A stretch of 37,704 bases of DNA from Bacillota bacterium. Lineage in GTDB: Bacteria > Bacillota > Clostridia > Lachnospirales > Lachnospiraceae. The position numbers and the translations under genes were made by a program. Location of the stretch: positions 1 to 37,704 of the forward strand of contig JAEYOY010000044.1 in NCBI GenBank assembly GCA_023411215.1. The letters run 5' to 3'. The notes under the pieces are model-generated. The model made no database searches. It saw only the letters and a program-made list of their open reading frames with translations, and was not told the DNA's origin. Shown here in pieces: positions 8,153 through 17,778 of this stretch (its first letter is position 1; each line of letters begins with the position of its first letter).

Positions 8153-8181
8153 ATTATAGGTTTTATACCTAAGTGTATTAA
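8153..8181 (-). promoter_or_regulatory. Probable promoter of deacetylase 2
   Basis: On the minus strand TTAATA (8176-8181) and TATAAT (8153-8158) are 17 bases apart. The -10 lies inside a hairpin made by TACACTT and AAGTGTA, directly before the AAGGAGG of the gene. Confidence 0.5.
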
Positions 8182-8512
8182 TATATCGATAATGCTCTAC
8201 TGTTTTAGAATTTTAAACCATTTTTTGTAATTCACTGATCATTAGTTATCATTATATTTTCAGCCATTTGTGGCTCAAATCCGTCATAAAACTCTTTCCG
8301 AATATATTTCTGATCTATTCTTTAGCTTCACAGGTAACAGCATCCTCACAATCTTAAAATTATTGATGGGTAAGGATCTGATTGATAATCATTGTAAAAA
8401 CAAATATGTACAACATCTTTCGCGAATTTATGATCGATTTCTTTAAATGATCTTATACACTCTGCCAAATAATGCATCCTCCTAAATTTTAGGAAAAATG
8501 ATGCCCTAGGCA
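8182..8512. other. Spacer after the flippase gene
   Basis: AT-rich spacer at the end of the polysaccharide operon. A small palindrome (TGCC-tag-GGCA) near 8493-8503 followed by a T run on the minus strand could be a weak terminator. A 43-codon ORF is listed separately. No other gene is supported. Confidence 0.4.
8346..8477 (-). pseudogene. Short ORF or gene remnant after the flippase gene
   Basis: A 43-codon frame that begins MHYLAECIRSFKEIDHKFAK and ends with PYPSIILRL. The wording of the peptide (acidic and basic residues alternating with aliphatic ones) looks more like protein than random AT-rich DNA. The AGGAGG directly touches the ATG, which is too close for good initiation. I do not recognise the family. 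It could be the relic of a lost glycosyl or acyl transferase gene of the operon, or chance. Confidence 0.25.
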
Positions 8513-10015
8513 CTAAGATTTAGAGTACTTATAAATAAATCTGAAGATATTGCTTTTAAAAACAAATAGTAAAACACAATATATAACGACTACAAGAGTT
8601 CCAAATAGTAAAAATGCAGTATATATTGAGAGGTTAACAATAAAGTTTTTCATTATAATAATTATTATTATTGTAGAAATCATTGCTACTTCGGTTTTCA
8701 TTATCTCATAAATATAAGGTTTTATTGATATTGTAAAACCGTATTTTTTTTTCATTCGCCATATGATACCTAGTAAAGAATATGTTCCTGCGATAAACGA
8801 TCCGAAAACAATACCATATAATCCCATTCGTCTAGATAAAACCAAACTACAGACAATATTAATTGAACTTGTAATACATCCATTCTTAACTGTAGTTTTT
8901 GTATTTCCATGAGCAAAGAAATATCTATAAATTAAATCTCTGATTACATTATTTTGTTGACCGAAGATATATATACACATACATAGATACATCATATCTG
9001 CAGCTTCTGAACTGAATTGACCATGTTCGTATAAAATCCCAATAAATTCACGTCCAACTGAAATAAATCCTGTTATTATAAGACAAACAACAGTATGGAA
9101 TGCCACAGAATAACTCCATAATGATTTTTGTCCCTCTTTATTTCCAACGCTAACCTTTTCTACAATTTTGGGGTAAATATATGCTGTTAAATTACCTATT
9201 ACTAAAGCGTTAACCATACCCACTATCGTATTTGCATATGAAAATATAGTTAGTTGCCCAGTAGCTAAATTTGATGATATTAATGAATCTACCATTGTAT
9301 TGAATTTATAAATTCCCGTGCTAAATAACGTAGGTAAAAAAATTTTAATCATTTTTATGAATTCAATATTATACAAATCTAAGGATATAGCAAATCTAAA
9401 TCCATAAAATATTGCAAATGCAAGATCAACAACAAATTGGAATATTACACCACCAAAAAGCACATAAAGATATTGATATATGGTAAAGCTCTTCCATAAA
9501 GCAAGAATAATCACCACAGCAACATTAGAAACCAATAATATTACTTTGGGTAAATTAAACCTGCTTTTACTTTGATAATATGCGGTCGTTACGCTTAACA
9601 ATGCCGGTAATAATTGAATAAAAATAGTTATTAACATAATACTGCAAACATATGTATTAAAATTATTATCTCTATTCGTCAACGTACTTACTAACTTACT
9701 TCTGTATGCATATGTTAAAAGCAACAAACTACCTGTACCTAGGAATATAAGCGTTAAAAAAGTATCTATCGCTTTTCTTTCTATTTTTTTTACGTATGCA
9801 GGAATAACTACTGTTGAAATTCCTGTTGCTACAAAGGTCAAAAAAAAGGTGGCGAAATTATTAGCAAAATTATATGCATCTAATTCTATACTGGCTCCAA
9901 AATTTGTTGCCGTTACCGAAGATTTATAAATAGCTACAACCTGGGTTATCATAGTAATCAACATCATCAGAGACAATTGTCTTGCTTCTGTACTTAAAAA
10001 TTTGCTTCTCTTCAT
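8513..10015 (-). CDS. MurJ/Wzx-type oligosaccharide flippase
   Basis: A 500-residue integral membrane protein with about 12-14 hydrophobic segments along its length. The start (TEARQLSLMMLITMITQVVA, then ASIELDAYNFANNF and STVVIPAYVKK) resembles the MVF/MurJ branch of the MOP exporter superfamily. A mid-protein stretch, FSYANTIVGMVNALVIGNL, and an internal YIFGQQNNVIRDLIYRYFFA also fit lipid-linked sugar flippases. In this operon it is the only flippase candidate, so it should turn the undecaprenyl-linked repeat unit to the outer membrane face. It lies nine bases after the pyruvyltransferase gene and is the last intact gene of the operon. Confidence 0.85.
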   Translation of the reverse strand: MKRSKFLSTEARQLSLMMLITMITQVVAIYKSSVTATNFGASIELDAYNFANNFATFFLTFVATGISTVVIPAYVKKIERKAIDTFLTLIFLGTGSLLLLTYAYRSKLVSTLTNRDNNFNTYVCSIMLITIFIQLLPALLSVTTAYYQSKSRFNLPKVILLVSNVAVVIILALWKSFTIYQYLYVLFGGVIFQFVVDLAFAIFYGFRFAISLDLYNIEFIKMIKIFLPTLFSTGIYKFNTMVDSLISSNLATGQLTIFSYANTIVGMVNALVIGNLTAYIYPKIVEKVSVGNKEGQKSLWSYSVAFHTVVCLIITGFISVGREFIGILYEHGQFSSEAADMMYLCMCIYIFGQQNNVIRDLIYRYFFAHGNTKTTVKNGCITSSINIVCSLVLSRRMGLYGIVFGSFIAGTYSLLGIIWRMKKKYGFTISIKPYIYEIMKTEVAMISTIIIIIIMKNFIVNLSIYTAFLLFGTLVVVIYCVLLFVFKSNIFRFIYKYSKS

Positions 10016-10024
10016 CTTTATGTC

Positions 10025-11152
10025 CTATCTTTTCATAAAAGAATCTATGTAATCATAAGCCTCTTGCCTAAGTTGTCCTATATTCTTATTACATTCTTCA
10101 TAATCAATAGGCTCCATGACACTCATATTTACTAAATCATCAATCATTTGATAGCGTTCGTTCAATCCTAATTGTTCTAAGATTGCTGTAGCTCTATCAT
10201 CCTCGCCATGGGTCATTTCCTCCCAATTATAAGACCAAAAGCATCTGTTAAATAATGCAGAAAATAGTGTTCCATGAAAAGATTGAGTCAAAACTAATTG
10301 TGCGTTTTTCATCAAACCCAAAAATGCTAAAGGTCCCGTTTTAGGATATTTTTTTATATTATATTTGTCCAATCTATAAATCGCCCATGATTTTATATCC
10401 ATTACATAGATAGGCAAACCCACTTTATCTGAAATTTTTTGCAATGCAATATTAGTTTTTTTTCTATTATGATAAAAAGCATAATTAAAAATATACTTTT
10501 CCTTTATATCCGGTACCGGCAAATACTCTTGCCATTCTTCTGGGGTCAATATCAATGTAGGATCTGCAATAATTTTAACTTTACGACCCGTGAGTTCTTC
10601 TAACCACTTTTGACCATTCGGTTCTCTAACTGAAATTGCCTCGAACTCAGATAAATATTGTCTGTATCTATCTGGATCCCTTCCAAATTTCATAATGTTT
10701 GTACCACCCAGACTAGGTGAATATGATACTTTCCTGACATTCTTTACAAAATTTAAAAAGAATGCATCGCTACCATCTGAAACTCTGACATTCCAGACTT
10801 GATCTCCACCAGCAATTAATAAATCATATCTATTTTCAAAACCTGTTAATTGATTTTCATTATAATATGATTTACTTGTTTTCTTTAAGTAAATATTAGA
10901 AAACTCTGTATAATCTTTTTTTACCTTAAGCATCGTTGGTAGATGTATAATAGAATTCCAATTATGTTCTATTGCATAACGGCTTAATTCCCATGTAATC
11001 ACATTATATATTTTTCTAGAACCAGCATTGATAAAATCTATAATTTCAACATCTGCACTATATCTCCTTTTCAAGACTTCTTGTAATGCAAATGCCTGAA
11101 GCATTGAGCCACAATTATGTGAGGCACTAAATGTAATAATACCAACTCTCAT
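10025..11152 (-). CDS. Polysaccharide pyruvyltransferase family protein
   Basis: A 375-residue soluble protein. Family motifs are plain: GIITFSASHNCGSMLQAFAL at the N-terminus, YDLLIAGGDQVWN at about residues 110-122, ISVREPNG, and QSFHGTLFSALFNRCFW at about 290-306. These are the signature of the WcaK/CsaB-type family that transfers pyruvate from phosphoenolpyruvate to a sugar as a ketal. It would give the polymer negative charge. The family also contains members with other acceptors, so the exact reaction is inferred. It lies 12 bases after the GT14-like gene. Confidence 0.87.
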   Translation of the reverse strand: MRVGIITFSASHNCGSMLQAFALQEVLKRRYSADVEIIDFINAGSRKIYNVITWELSRYAIEHNWNSIIHLPTMLKVKKDYTEFSNIYLKKTSKSYYNENQLTGFENRYDLLIAGGDQVWNVRVSDGSDAFFLNFVKNVRKVSYSPSLGGTNIMKFGRDPDRYRQYLSEFEAISVREPNGQKWLEELTGRKVKIIADPTLILTPEEWQEYLPVPDIKEKYIFNYAFYHNRKKTNIALQKISDKVGLPIYVMDIKSWAIYRLDKYNIKKYPKTGPLAFLGLMKNAQLVLTQSFHGTLFSALFNRCFWSYNWEEMTHGEDDRATAILEQLGLNERYQMIDDLVNMSVMEPIDYEECNKNIGQLRQEAYDYIDSFMKR

Positions 11153-11164
11153 ACAATCCCTCCT

Positions 11165-12100
11165 CTAAATTCTACTTAATTTAATTTTTTTAATTGTTTT
11201 TAGTGTATTTTCCCCACCAAACTTTAACGCAAACAATCCATCCGATCTTAACAAATAATCTATATCCGATTCTGCTATAACATTTTCATCCCCCTCTTTA
11301 GCGATATGAACTACTTCCCCGTTCCAATCAATATATTTACCTTCGCCATAAGATATTGAAGGTTTTACAACTCTTAAGCAACTGCCTAATTCATCTTTTC
11401 CTTGATATAAAGAATTAGAAAACTCAGAATTTGTTAATAGTGTTTGGACAAACATCTCATCACCACAAACTGAATACCTACATAAATCTTTAATTTTCTT
11501 CTTATTATCTACTAAATACTTAGCTGCTTCTTGTGTGATAGACCAATAAACTAGACCTTTTTTTATAGTTACTCCCTTAGTTTGGATTCTTCTATATCCA
11601 ATTAATTTTTGAAACTTTATAAACTTACTTCTTACGCCATACAGAATTATCTTATAGCCTGAATCTGCTTTACCAATTTCGTTAAACAAATGAACATATC
11701 TAAGTCTATCACCATAGTCTTTACTTCTATCAAATCCTACAAATTGCTTTCCACTATTTCTTATAAAAAAATTATGTATATAATTTTGGCTCTTTATCGG
11801 AAATGAAACACCTGTCAACAAATGATAATAACTATAATTAGAATTTTTTAATGCGTTTTCTAATAATCGTAATTCACAATCTATTTGTGAATATCCTCCC
11901 CAATTAACAAACTTACGCTCTATAAGATATAAATTCCCTCTGGCTACTGACTTCTGAATTTTTTCCTCCTGAAAGCTTTCTACCTTTTTATCTATATGTA
12001 AATATATATCATTTCTTTCGTCATCAAGATCTATTAACAATTCTATTAATACATCAAATTCATTATGTGCCATAATTAAATAGGCATGACGCTTATTCAT
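11165..12100 (-). CDS. GT14-type (core-2/I-branching, beta-1,6-GlcNAc) glycosyltransferase
   Basis: A 311-residue protein. Motifs: HAYLIMAHNEFDVLIELL, DIYLHIDKK, FVNWGGYSQIDCELRLLENA and YYHLLTGVSFPIKS, followed by CGDEMFVQTLL and the C-terminal KYIDWNG. These match the bacterial members of family GT14. The family makes branches such as beta-1,6-GlcNAc in animals; bacterial acceptors are mostly unknown. I chose the ATG at 12100, eight bases after AGGAGG, over a GTG three codons upstream. It probably adds one sugar to the repeat unit made by this operon. Confidence 0.85.
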   Translation of the reverse strand: MNKRHAYLIMAHNEFDVLIELLIDLDDERNDIYLHIDKKVESFQEEKIQKSVARGNLYLIERKFVNWGGYSQIDCELRLLENALKNSNYSYYHLLTGVSFPIKSQNYIHNFFIRNSGKQFVGFDRSKDYGDRLRYVHLFNEIGKADSGYKIILYGVRSKFIKFQKLIGYRRIQTKGVTIKKGLVYWSITQEAAKYLVDNKKKIKDLCRYSVCGDEMFVQTLLTNSEFSNSLYQGKDELGSCLRVVKPSISYGEGKYIDWNGEVVHIAKEGDENVIAESDIDYLLRSDGLFALKFGGENTLKTIKKIKLSRI

Positions 12101-12145
12101 ATATAGCACCTCCTAATCTCTTTCACGCTAGCCCCTATTAATTTT

Positions 12146-13294
12146 TCAATGACTGAAACCATTTATTTTATGCTTGTACAAAGCATCCACGACAAATATT
12201 AATGGTACAACAGAGACGACATCAAAAATTCCATTTTCTATCAATCCATATAGTAGATAAATTGTTAAACAAATCAAACCGATATAGTTCATTTTAGGTA
12301 CTGCCAAATATATCATTATTGCTAAAATGATAAAATAGATTGCGCCGTAATAAAGCAGTATAAAAATATATGCATTATCAACATAATATATGACATTACC
12401 ATAGGCTGTTTGCATTCCTGGGACATATTCTTTACCAAATATCGAAATATTGTTTACTCTTAGCGCCGTTTCAGTATAAAACAATCTACCTGTTGATGCC
12501 AAATTAATAAATTCATATAATTTATATAGATATGGATTACTTTTCATCCATAAGCTAGCTAAACTAAATATTAACATTAATCCAACCCCATACCTGGCAA
12601 AGAATCGTAGAGTACAAATTATAATTTTACTCTTTCTGAAAAGCCAAAATATAAATATCACAAGTATTAATAGCAATGCCTCAGAACGTGTGAAATAGTA
12701 TACATAGCTGGTAAGTGATAGTAGTATAATCCATTTTTTCCAACTCAACATTTCATAATATAAAGAAAACCATGATATTACTACAAAAATCCAAAGACGA
12801 ACAGCTGTATTCGGATGATCTCCACAAAACATATCATACCTAATAATATCTTTAGAATATTTCACATTTACCATATCAGGAAAAGCAAGGTAACATATAA
12901 AAAAACCAATAAAATTAATAGATATTACTACTATTAAGCATTTATATATAACTTTAATAACTTTTTTGATATCTCTTCCTTCAATAAATAGCAAGATAAA
13001 GGCCAAATACAATAACCAGTTTCTATGAAATTGTACATAATTTAAAATTCCAAGAAATATTAGGATACAGCCAATAACAGTTTTAGTCCTATTGTATCTT
13101 CCCGCATATAGTTGCAAACATATTATTATATATATTATTATCATTGTTAATGGATGTAACGGTAAATAAATTACTCTCAGTGGTACAGATGCAGAAAGCA
13201 ATACATCTAATGTCAATAATGCAACAGATAATAGATATAGATCCAATAAATTGTAAATGGTTTTTATTTTCAAATTTGAAAGTACTATCATCAT
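12146..13294 (-). CDS. Wzy-like polysaccharide repeat-unit polymerase
   Basis: A 382-residue protein with about ten hydrophobic segments and a short loop near residues 255-310 (TGRLFYTETALRVNNISIFG, then AYGNVIYYVDNAYIF). Topology, length and the periplasm-type loop with a conserved-looking YVDNAYIFILLYYG fit O-antigen/capsule polymerases, which share little sequence. It is the only polymerase candidate in an otherwise complete Wzx/Wzy operon. The job is inferred mainly from topology and position. The ATG-ATG start follows GGAG. Very AT-rich. Confidence 0.72.
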   Translation of the reverse strand: MMIVLSNLKIKTIYNLLDLYLLSVALLTLDVLLSASVPLRVIYLPLHPLTMIIIYIIICLQLYAGRYNRTKTVIGCILIFLGILNYVQFHRNWLLYLAFILLFIEGRDIKKVIKVIYKCLIVVISINFIGFFICYLAFPDMVNVKYSKDIIRYDMFCGDHPNTAVRLWIFVVISWFSLYYEMLSWKKWIILLSLTSYVYYFTRSEALLLILVIFIFWLFRKSKIIICTLRFFARYGVGLMLIFSLASLWMKSNPYLYKLYEFINLASTGRLFYTETALRVNNISIFGKEYVPGMQTAYGNVIYYVDNAYIFILLYYGAIYFIILAIMIYLAVPKMNYIGLICLTIYLLYGLIENGIFDVVSVVPLIFVVDALYKHKINGFSH

Positions 13295-13318
13295 CTGTCT
13301 CCTCTATTAATAATACAA

Positions 13319-14290
13319 TTATGGATTAAGAATCGAAGCATTAATATTTTGTAAATATCTTTTTATTTTAAAAATAAAAAACAAAGTATTTCGATAGTTA
13401 CGTAAAATCAAATACCTAATTATTTTATAATTAAATTTAAACGGTGAATAAAAAAGTACTATGTTTTTTAACTCATTCTTCATCATATTATTATATATGT
13501 AAAAAAAATCAAATTCATTTTTCGCTCTTAATAAATTTCCACTTATCGTACTATACAATCTATCCATCACAATTCCTTCAGCTATATTTAACTCTTTTAC
13601 TAGCTTTAATAGATTATTTGTATCATACATAATGGCATCCATTTTCAAATCAACATGTTTAGTTAATGATCCTGGATTATCTATATAATACTGATATAAT
13701 GATTCAGTTACTAGGGAATAACGATTTATATTAACTAAATAATCACAACAAAATTTTAAATCTTCTCCCATTGAATGATAAATATCAAACATTATAATCT
13801 TGTCCCTTAAAAATAATTTATTGCATAAAGTATTAATACCATACCTTTTAATCAAATCTTCGTATAAAGAACTAATAGAATCCTTCCATACGGGTAACCA
13901 AATATCTTGCACTTTTCCGTCATCTGACACTTCTTCAAAACCGCAAATAACGATTTCCGCTGCATTAACTTCAGCAGATGAATATAACAGTTCTAGTGCT
14001 TTCTCCATTATTACATCATCGGAATCTAAAAAGTAAACGTATTTACCCTTTGCTTCAGTTATACCTAGATTTCTAGCACTGGAGACGCCGCCATTCTCTG
14101 TATGAAACACTTTAAACCTATTATCATTTGAAGTGATTTCTATTAAGATATCAAATGTTTTATCTGTAGAACCATCATCTATGATTAAAGCTTCCCAACT
14201 ACTAAAACTTTGATTTTTCAAACTATTTACAGTGCGTACAATGTACTTTTCAACATTGTACGCCGGGATAATAACACTAATACAACACAT
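13319..14290 (-). CDS. Family 2 glycosyltransferase (A)
   Basis: A 323-residue GT2 enzyme with a GT-A fold in the first 220 residues. Motifs: ISVIIPAYNVEKYI, ALIIDDGSTDKTFDI (nucleotide binding), GGVSSARNLGI and YVYFLDSDDVI, the last holding the metal-binding DxD. The C-terminal third is basic and carries no membrane span. It should add one sugar to the lipid-linked unit on the cytoplasmic face. I chose the ATG at 14290 after GGGTGG over a GTG three codons upstream. Donor sugar cannot be read from sequence. Confidence 0.88.
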   Translation of the reverse strand: MCCISVIIPAYNVEKYIVRTVNSLKNQSFSSWEALIIDDGSTDKTFDILIEITSNDNRFKVFHTENGGVSSARNLGITEAKGKYVYFLDSDDVIMEKALELLYSSAEVNAAEIVICGFEEVSDDGKVQDIWLPVWKDSISSLYEDLIKRYGINTLCNKLFLRDKIIMFDIYHSMGEDLKFCCDYLVNINRYSLVTESLYQYYIDNPGSLTKHVDLKMDAIMYDTNNLLKLVKELNIAEGIVMDRLYSTISGNLLRAKNEFDFFYIYNNMMKNELKNIVLFYSPFKFNYKIIRYLILRNYRNTLFFIFKIKRYLQNINASILNP

Positions 14291-14436
14291 AACTACCACC
14301 CTTTTTGACGTTACCTATTATAGTTTCATAATAAATTTTCATTTGACTTTTCCATATAATCACTCTACTCTATGCAATAATAGCAGCTTTCCTTGAATGA
14401 AACACCCCGATATCGGTACTGTATACGATTTTTTAT

Positions 14437-15480
14437 TTAATTTGCTATAGATTGTTTATATTTGATTTGTAAAAGTGATAATATATAAATTATTATTACC
14501 ATTTTATGTTTTATAAAGAAATTAAATATTCTTTGCCTTATAGGATTCTCCCAATACGGATATGTTTTTAATATTTTGATAAGTAAAGGATCTTGAATTA
14601 TTGAATTAATCTTGTTACATTTTTCATAATACTTCGAGTTGGTATACTGAATTTCATTTAAAATACATATTCTGCAGCGGCCCAAGAAAAATCTATTCAA
14701 CCTATTAACATATTCTTCCCGAGCAAACAGTTTATTTAATTTTTTATCAATTACACTATACAACTCCTTTTCCTTACTTAAACGATTAGAATAATATTTA
14801 TGCGTTAACGAACCATCATTCTCACAATATATATAGAGAGGTTTTTTTTCAATACAAACCCTCTTTGAATATTTAAGATAATCAATTTCAAAAATTAAAT
14901 CTTCACAAATTAATTTTCTCTCAGAAACGAATTGAATATTATGTTTCTTGATGATTTCATTTGAGAATAATCCTTTGCAAACTGACATATCAAAAATAGT
15001 GTCTTTATAGTTATTTGGAGGGGCCCCGACCATATCCAATATAAAGTTATTTACATTTTCAAACAACAGATAATTATCTTGTAAAGTATCATCAATAATT
15101 TTATTTGCATTATTCTTTCTTGAAAAATAACAAAAACATGTATCAGAATCAGTTTTTTTAATCTTTTTAAGCATCAATTGATAGATATTTTTTTCAACAT
15201 AATCATCCGAATCAACAAAAGTTATATATTCCCCTCTTGCTATTTTCATACCACTATTTCTAGCCAACCCTAAGCCTTCGTTTTTTTTATGTATAACCTT
15301 TATTCTCCTATCTTTTTTGAGATATTCATCACAGATTTGACTACTTTTGTCCTCCGAACCATCATCGACCAGTATTATTTCTAGATCTTCTATTGTTTGT
15401 TTCAGTAAACTTTCAATACAACGTTCTAGAAATCTTTCTGTATTGAATACTGGAACTATAATACTAATTGAAGGTTGCAT
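14437..15480 (-). CDS. Family 2 glycosyltransferase (B)
   Basis: A 347-residue GT2 enzyme. Motifs: SISIIVPVFNTERFLERCIE, EIILVDDGSEDKSSQICDEY, GLGLARNSGM and YITFVDSDDYV. The end of the protein has a hydrophobic stretch (KMVIIIYILSLLQI) that may rest on the membrane. Spacing to both neighbours is looser (about 110-150 bases) than elsewhere in the operon. It is among the most AT-rich genes in the window. Donor and acceptor are unknown. Confidence 0.88.
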   Translation of the reverse strand: MQPSISIIVPVFNTERFLERCIESLLKQTIEDLEIILVDDGSEDKSSQICDEYLKKDRRIKVIHKKNEGLGLARNSGMKIARGEYITFVDSDDYVEKNIYQLMLKKIKKTDSDTCFCYFSRKNNANKIIDDTLQDNYLLFENVNNFILDMVGAPPNNYKDTIFDMSVCKGLFSNEIIKKHNIQFVSERKLICEDLIFEIDYLKYSKRVCIEKKPLYIYCENDGSLTHKYYSNRLSKEKELYSVIDKKLNKLFAREEYVNRLNRFFLGRCRICILNEIQYTNSKYYEKCNKINSIIQDPLLIKILKTYPYWENPIRQRIFNFFIKHKMVIIIYILSLLQIKYKQSIAN

Positions 15481-15593
15481 TATTATTTACTCCCCTTTCA
15501 AAATTCTATAATTTAGAAGGATATCTTCCAACAAATAAATAAGCAAAGCAACTATAATATATTGTCTAATATACCCCCGATTTTTATGTTGAC

Positions 15594-16688
15594 CTAATTA
15601 TTTTCTAGAACGTCAGCAATTCTTTTACTCGCAAATCCATCACCATAAGGATTGCTTGCCATACTCATTTCCTTATATATTTGCGAATCTTCTAATAATA
15701 ATGTAAACATATTATAGATAGTTTCTTCATTTGTGCCAACGAGTTTTAGTGTACCAGCTATAATACCTTCTGGTCTTTCTGTTGTAGTTCTCATAACTAA
15801 AACTGGTTTTCCTAGCGAGGGCGCCTCTTCTTGAATTCCTCCACTATCTGTCAGAATCAAATAACTTCGAGCCATAAAATTATGAAAATCTACTACATCA
15901 AAAGCTTCTACAATTTTGATTCTATTATCATCAACTAAAAATTCATTTGCTATTTCCCTAATCGCAGGGTTCATATGTATTGGATATAAAACCTTAACAT
16001 CAGAATGTTCATCGCAAACTCTACGAATAGCCCTAAACATATTCTTCATTGGTTCTCCAAGATTTTCTCTTCTATGTGCAGTAATCAAAATCAATCTACA
16101 GTCAGCCGCCCAATCTAGTAATTCATGACTAAAATAATCGCACACCGTCGTCTTTAAAGCATCTATAGCCGTGTTTCCCGTAACAAAAATACTTTCTGGT
16201 TTTTTTCCTTCTTTTATAAGATTTTCTTTTGCAAGAACAGTGGGAGCAAAATTATATGAAGATACTATACTTACAACCTGACGATTAAATTCTTCAGGGT
16301 AAGGAGAATAGACATTATATGTGCGTAAACCAGCTTCCACATGACCAATTGGAATCTGTAAATAAAAACAAGCTAACGCAGATGCAAAAGTTGTAGAGGT
16401 ATCACCATGTACTAGCACGACATCCGGCTTTACTTCCTCTAAAACTACCTTTATTTTATTAATAATATTAGAAGTCACATCAAAAAGATTTTGACGTTCT
16501 TTCATAATCGAGAGATCATAATCCGGTATTACATTAAATATTTGTAGTACTTGGTCCAACATTTCTCGATGTTGACCAGTAACACAAACAATAGTTTTCA
16601 TTGATTTTCTATTTTTTAATTCATTAACTAATGGACACATTTTTATTGCCTCAGGCCTTGTACCAAAAACCAACATAACTTTTTTCAT
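15594..16688 (-). CDS. wecB: UDP-N-acetylglucosamine 2-epimerase (non-hydrolysing)
   Basis: A 364-residue protein with strong family motifs: KVMLVFGTRPEAIKMCPLV, VLVHGDTSTTFASALA, GHVEAGLRTYNVYSPYPEE, LITAHRRENLGEPM and LTDSGGIQEEAPSLGKPVLV. It interconverts UDP-GlcNAc and UDP-ManNAc in the cytoplasm, so ManNAc is likely to be a component of this polysaccharide. That fits the TagA/WecG-type transferase two genes upstream, whose family uses UDP-ManNAc. I chose the ATG at 16688 because GGAG lies seven bases before it; an ATG five codons earlier has no such site. Synonyms: mnaA. Confidence 0.95.
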   Translation of the reverse strand: MKKVMLVFGTRPEAIKMCPLVNELKNRKSMKTIVCVTGQHREMLDQVLQIFNVIPDYDLSIMKERQNLFDVTSNIINKIKVVLEEVKPDVVLVHGDTSTTFASALACFYLQIPIGHVEAGLRTYNVYSPYPEEFNRQVVSIVSSYNFAPTVLAKENLIKEGKKPESIFVTGNTAIDALKTTVCDYFSHELLDWAADCRLILITAHRRENLGEPMKNMFRAIRRVCDEHSDVKVLYPIHMNPAIREIANEFLVDDNRIKIVEAFDVVDFHNFMARSYLILTDSGGIQEEAPSLGKPVLVMRTTTERPEGIIAGTLKLVGTNEETIYNMFTLLLEDSQIYKEMSMASNPYGDGFASKRIADVLENN

Positions 16689-16705
16689 AAATCTCCATTT
16701 CAATT

Positions 16706-17764
16706 CTATTGAAGTAATTGCTCATAAATACTTAATAGGTATTTTTTATGACTCTCAAAAGAAAATTTAAATTTTGTATTTTCGTATGCATTATGACTGA
16801 ATAGCTTTCTCTTATCATCATTGTTAATCAGATCGATAATTGCAGTACCTAGTTGTTCAACAGATCCTGCTAGTATGATTTCCCCATCTAATCCAGCAGT
16901 TATAACCTCAGGTATAGCGGCAACATTAGTTGAAATATTAGGTATTCCATATGCCATTGTCTCAAGTATCGTCATCGGTAAACCCTCGTTATACGATGGT
17001 AAAATACTTAAAGCAATTTGACTAAAAACATTAGGTTTATCTGAACTCTTTAGCCATCCTTTATATATAACTTTGTTATTTAAATTATTACTTAATATTT
17101 TTTCTTCAATATTGCCATCTTCATCGACTCCATATATTAATAGTTTTGTCTGATTTGGTAATTTATCTCTAATAATATTTATACAATCCAATAAATCGTT
17201 AATCCCTTTCCTTTGGCATACAGCACCTAGAAACAATAGATTTGTTGATAAGTTATTATAATTATTTTCTGGTGGTATCATTACTGCATTATATATAACT
17301 TCAATTTTCTCTTCATTTTCAATTAACGAGGTAATAAATGTTCGCCAATATTCGCCTAGTATCACAATTTTATCTGCTTTATTTAAAATATTCCTTACAT
17401 ATTGTTGTGTTTTCTTATTACTATCTTTATACCAATCTTCAAAGGTAGCACCATGAAGGTGTAAAATTATTTTACATTTAAACCACTTCGCCATATCTTG
17501 AACTATACTTTTTCTATATACACTACCTCTTTCAGACATATGTATATGGACTATATCAACCTTTATTATAGACAAAGTAAATAAAATTTTAATATAAGAT
17601 ATCGCTGTAAAAAGCACTCTATTTAACATTGATCCTAACGTTGCAGTTGGAAGATATATGAGATTAGTTTTTGTGCAAAAAGCTTTATCTTCAAGGTAAT
17701 TCTCGATTACAGTCCACATACCACCTTTAGTTTTTCTATTTACGCCTACCATTAAAACTCTCAT
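16706..17764 (-). CDS. Family 4 glycosyltransferase
   Basis: A 352-residue GT-B enzyme. N-terminal half: RVLMVGVNRKTKGGMWTVIE, IVHIHMSERGS, IILHLHGATFEDWY. C-terminal half: LLFLGAVCQRKGINDLLDCI (donor-binding start) and LPSYNEGLPMTILETMAYG with the E-x7-E motif of GT4, then STNVAAIPEVI. It adds a sugar from a nucleotide donor to the lipid-linked chain. It ends 17 bases before the epimerase start, so the two are closely coupled. Confidence 0.9.
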   Translation of the reverse strand: MRVLMVGVNRKTKGGMWTVIENYLEDKAFCTKTNLIYLPTATLGSMLNRVLFTAISYIKILFTLSIIKVDIVHIHMSERGSVYRKSIVQDMAKWFKCKIILHLHGATFEDWYKDSNKKTQQYVRNILNKADKIVILGEYWRTFITSLIENEEKIEVIYNAVMIPPENNYNNLSTNLLFLGAVCQRKGINDLLDCINIIRDKLPNQTKLLIYGVDEDGNIEEKILSNNLNNKVIYKGWLKSSDKPNVFSQIALSILPSYNEGLPMTILETMAYGIPNISTNVAAIPEVITAGLDGEIILAGSVEQLGTAIIDLINNDDKRKLFSHNAYENTKFKFSFESHKKYLLSIYEQLLQ

Positions 17765-17778
17765 TATAACACCTCGAT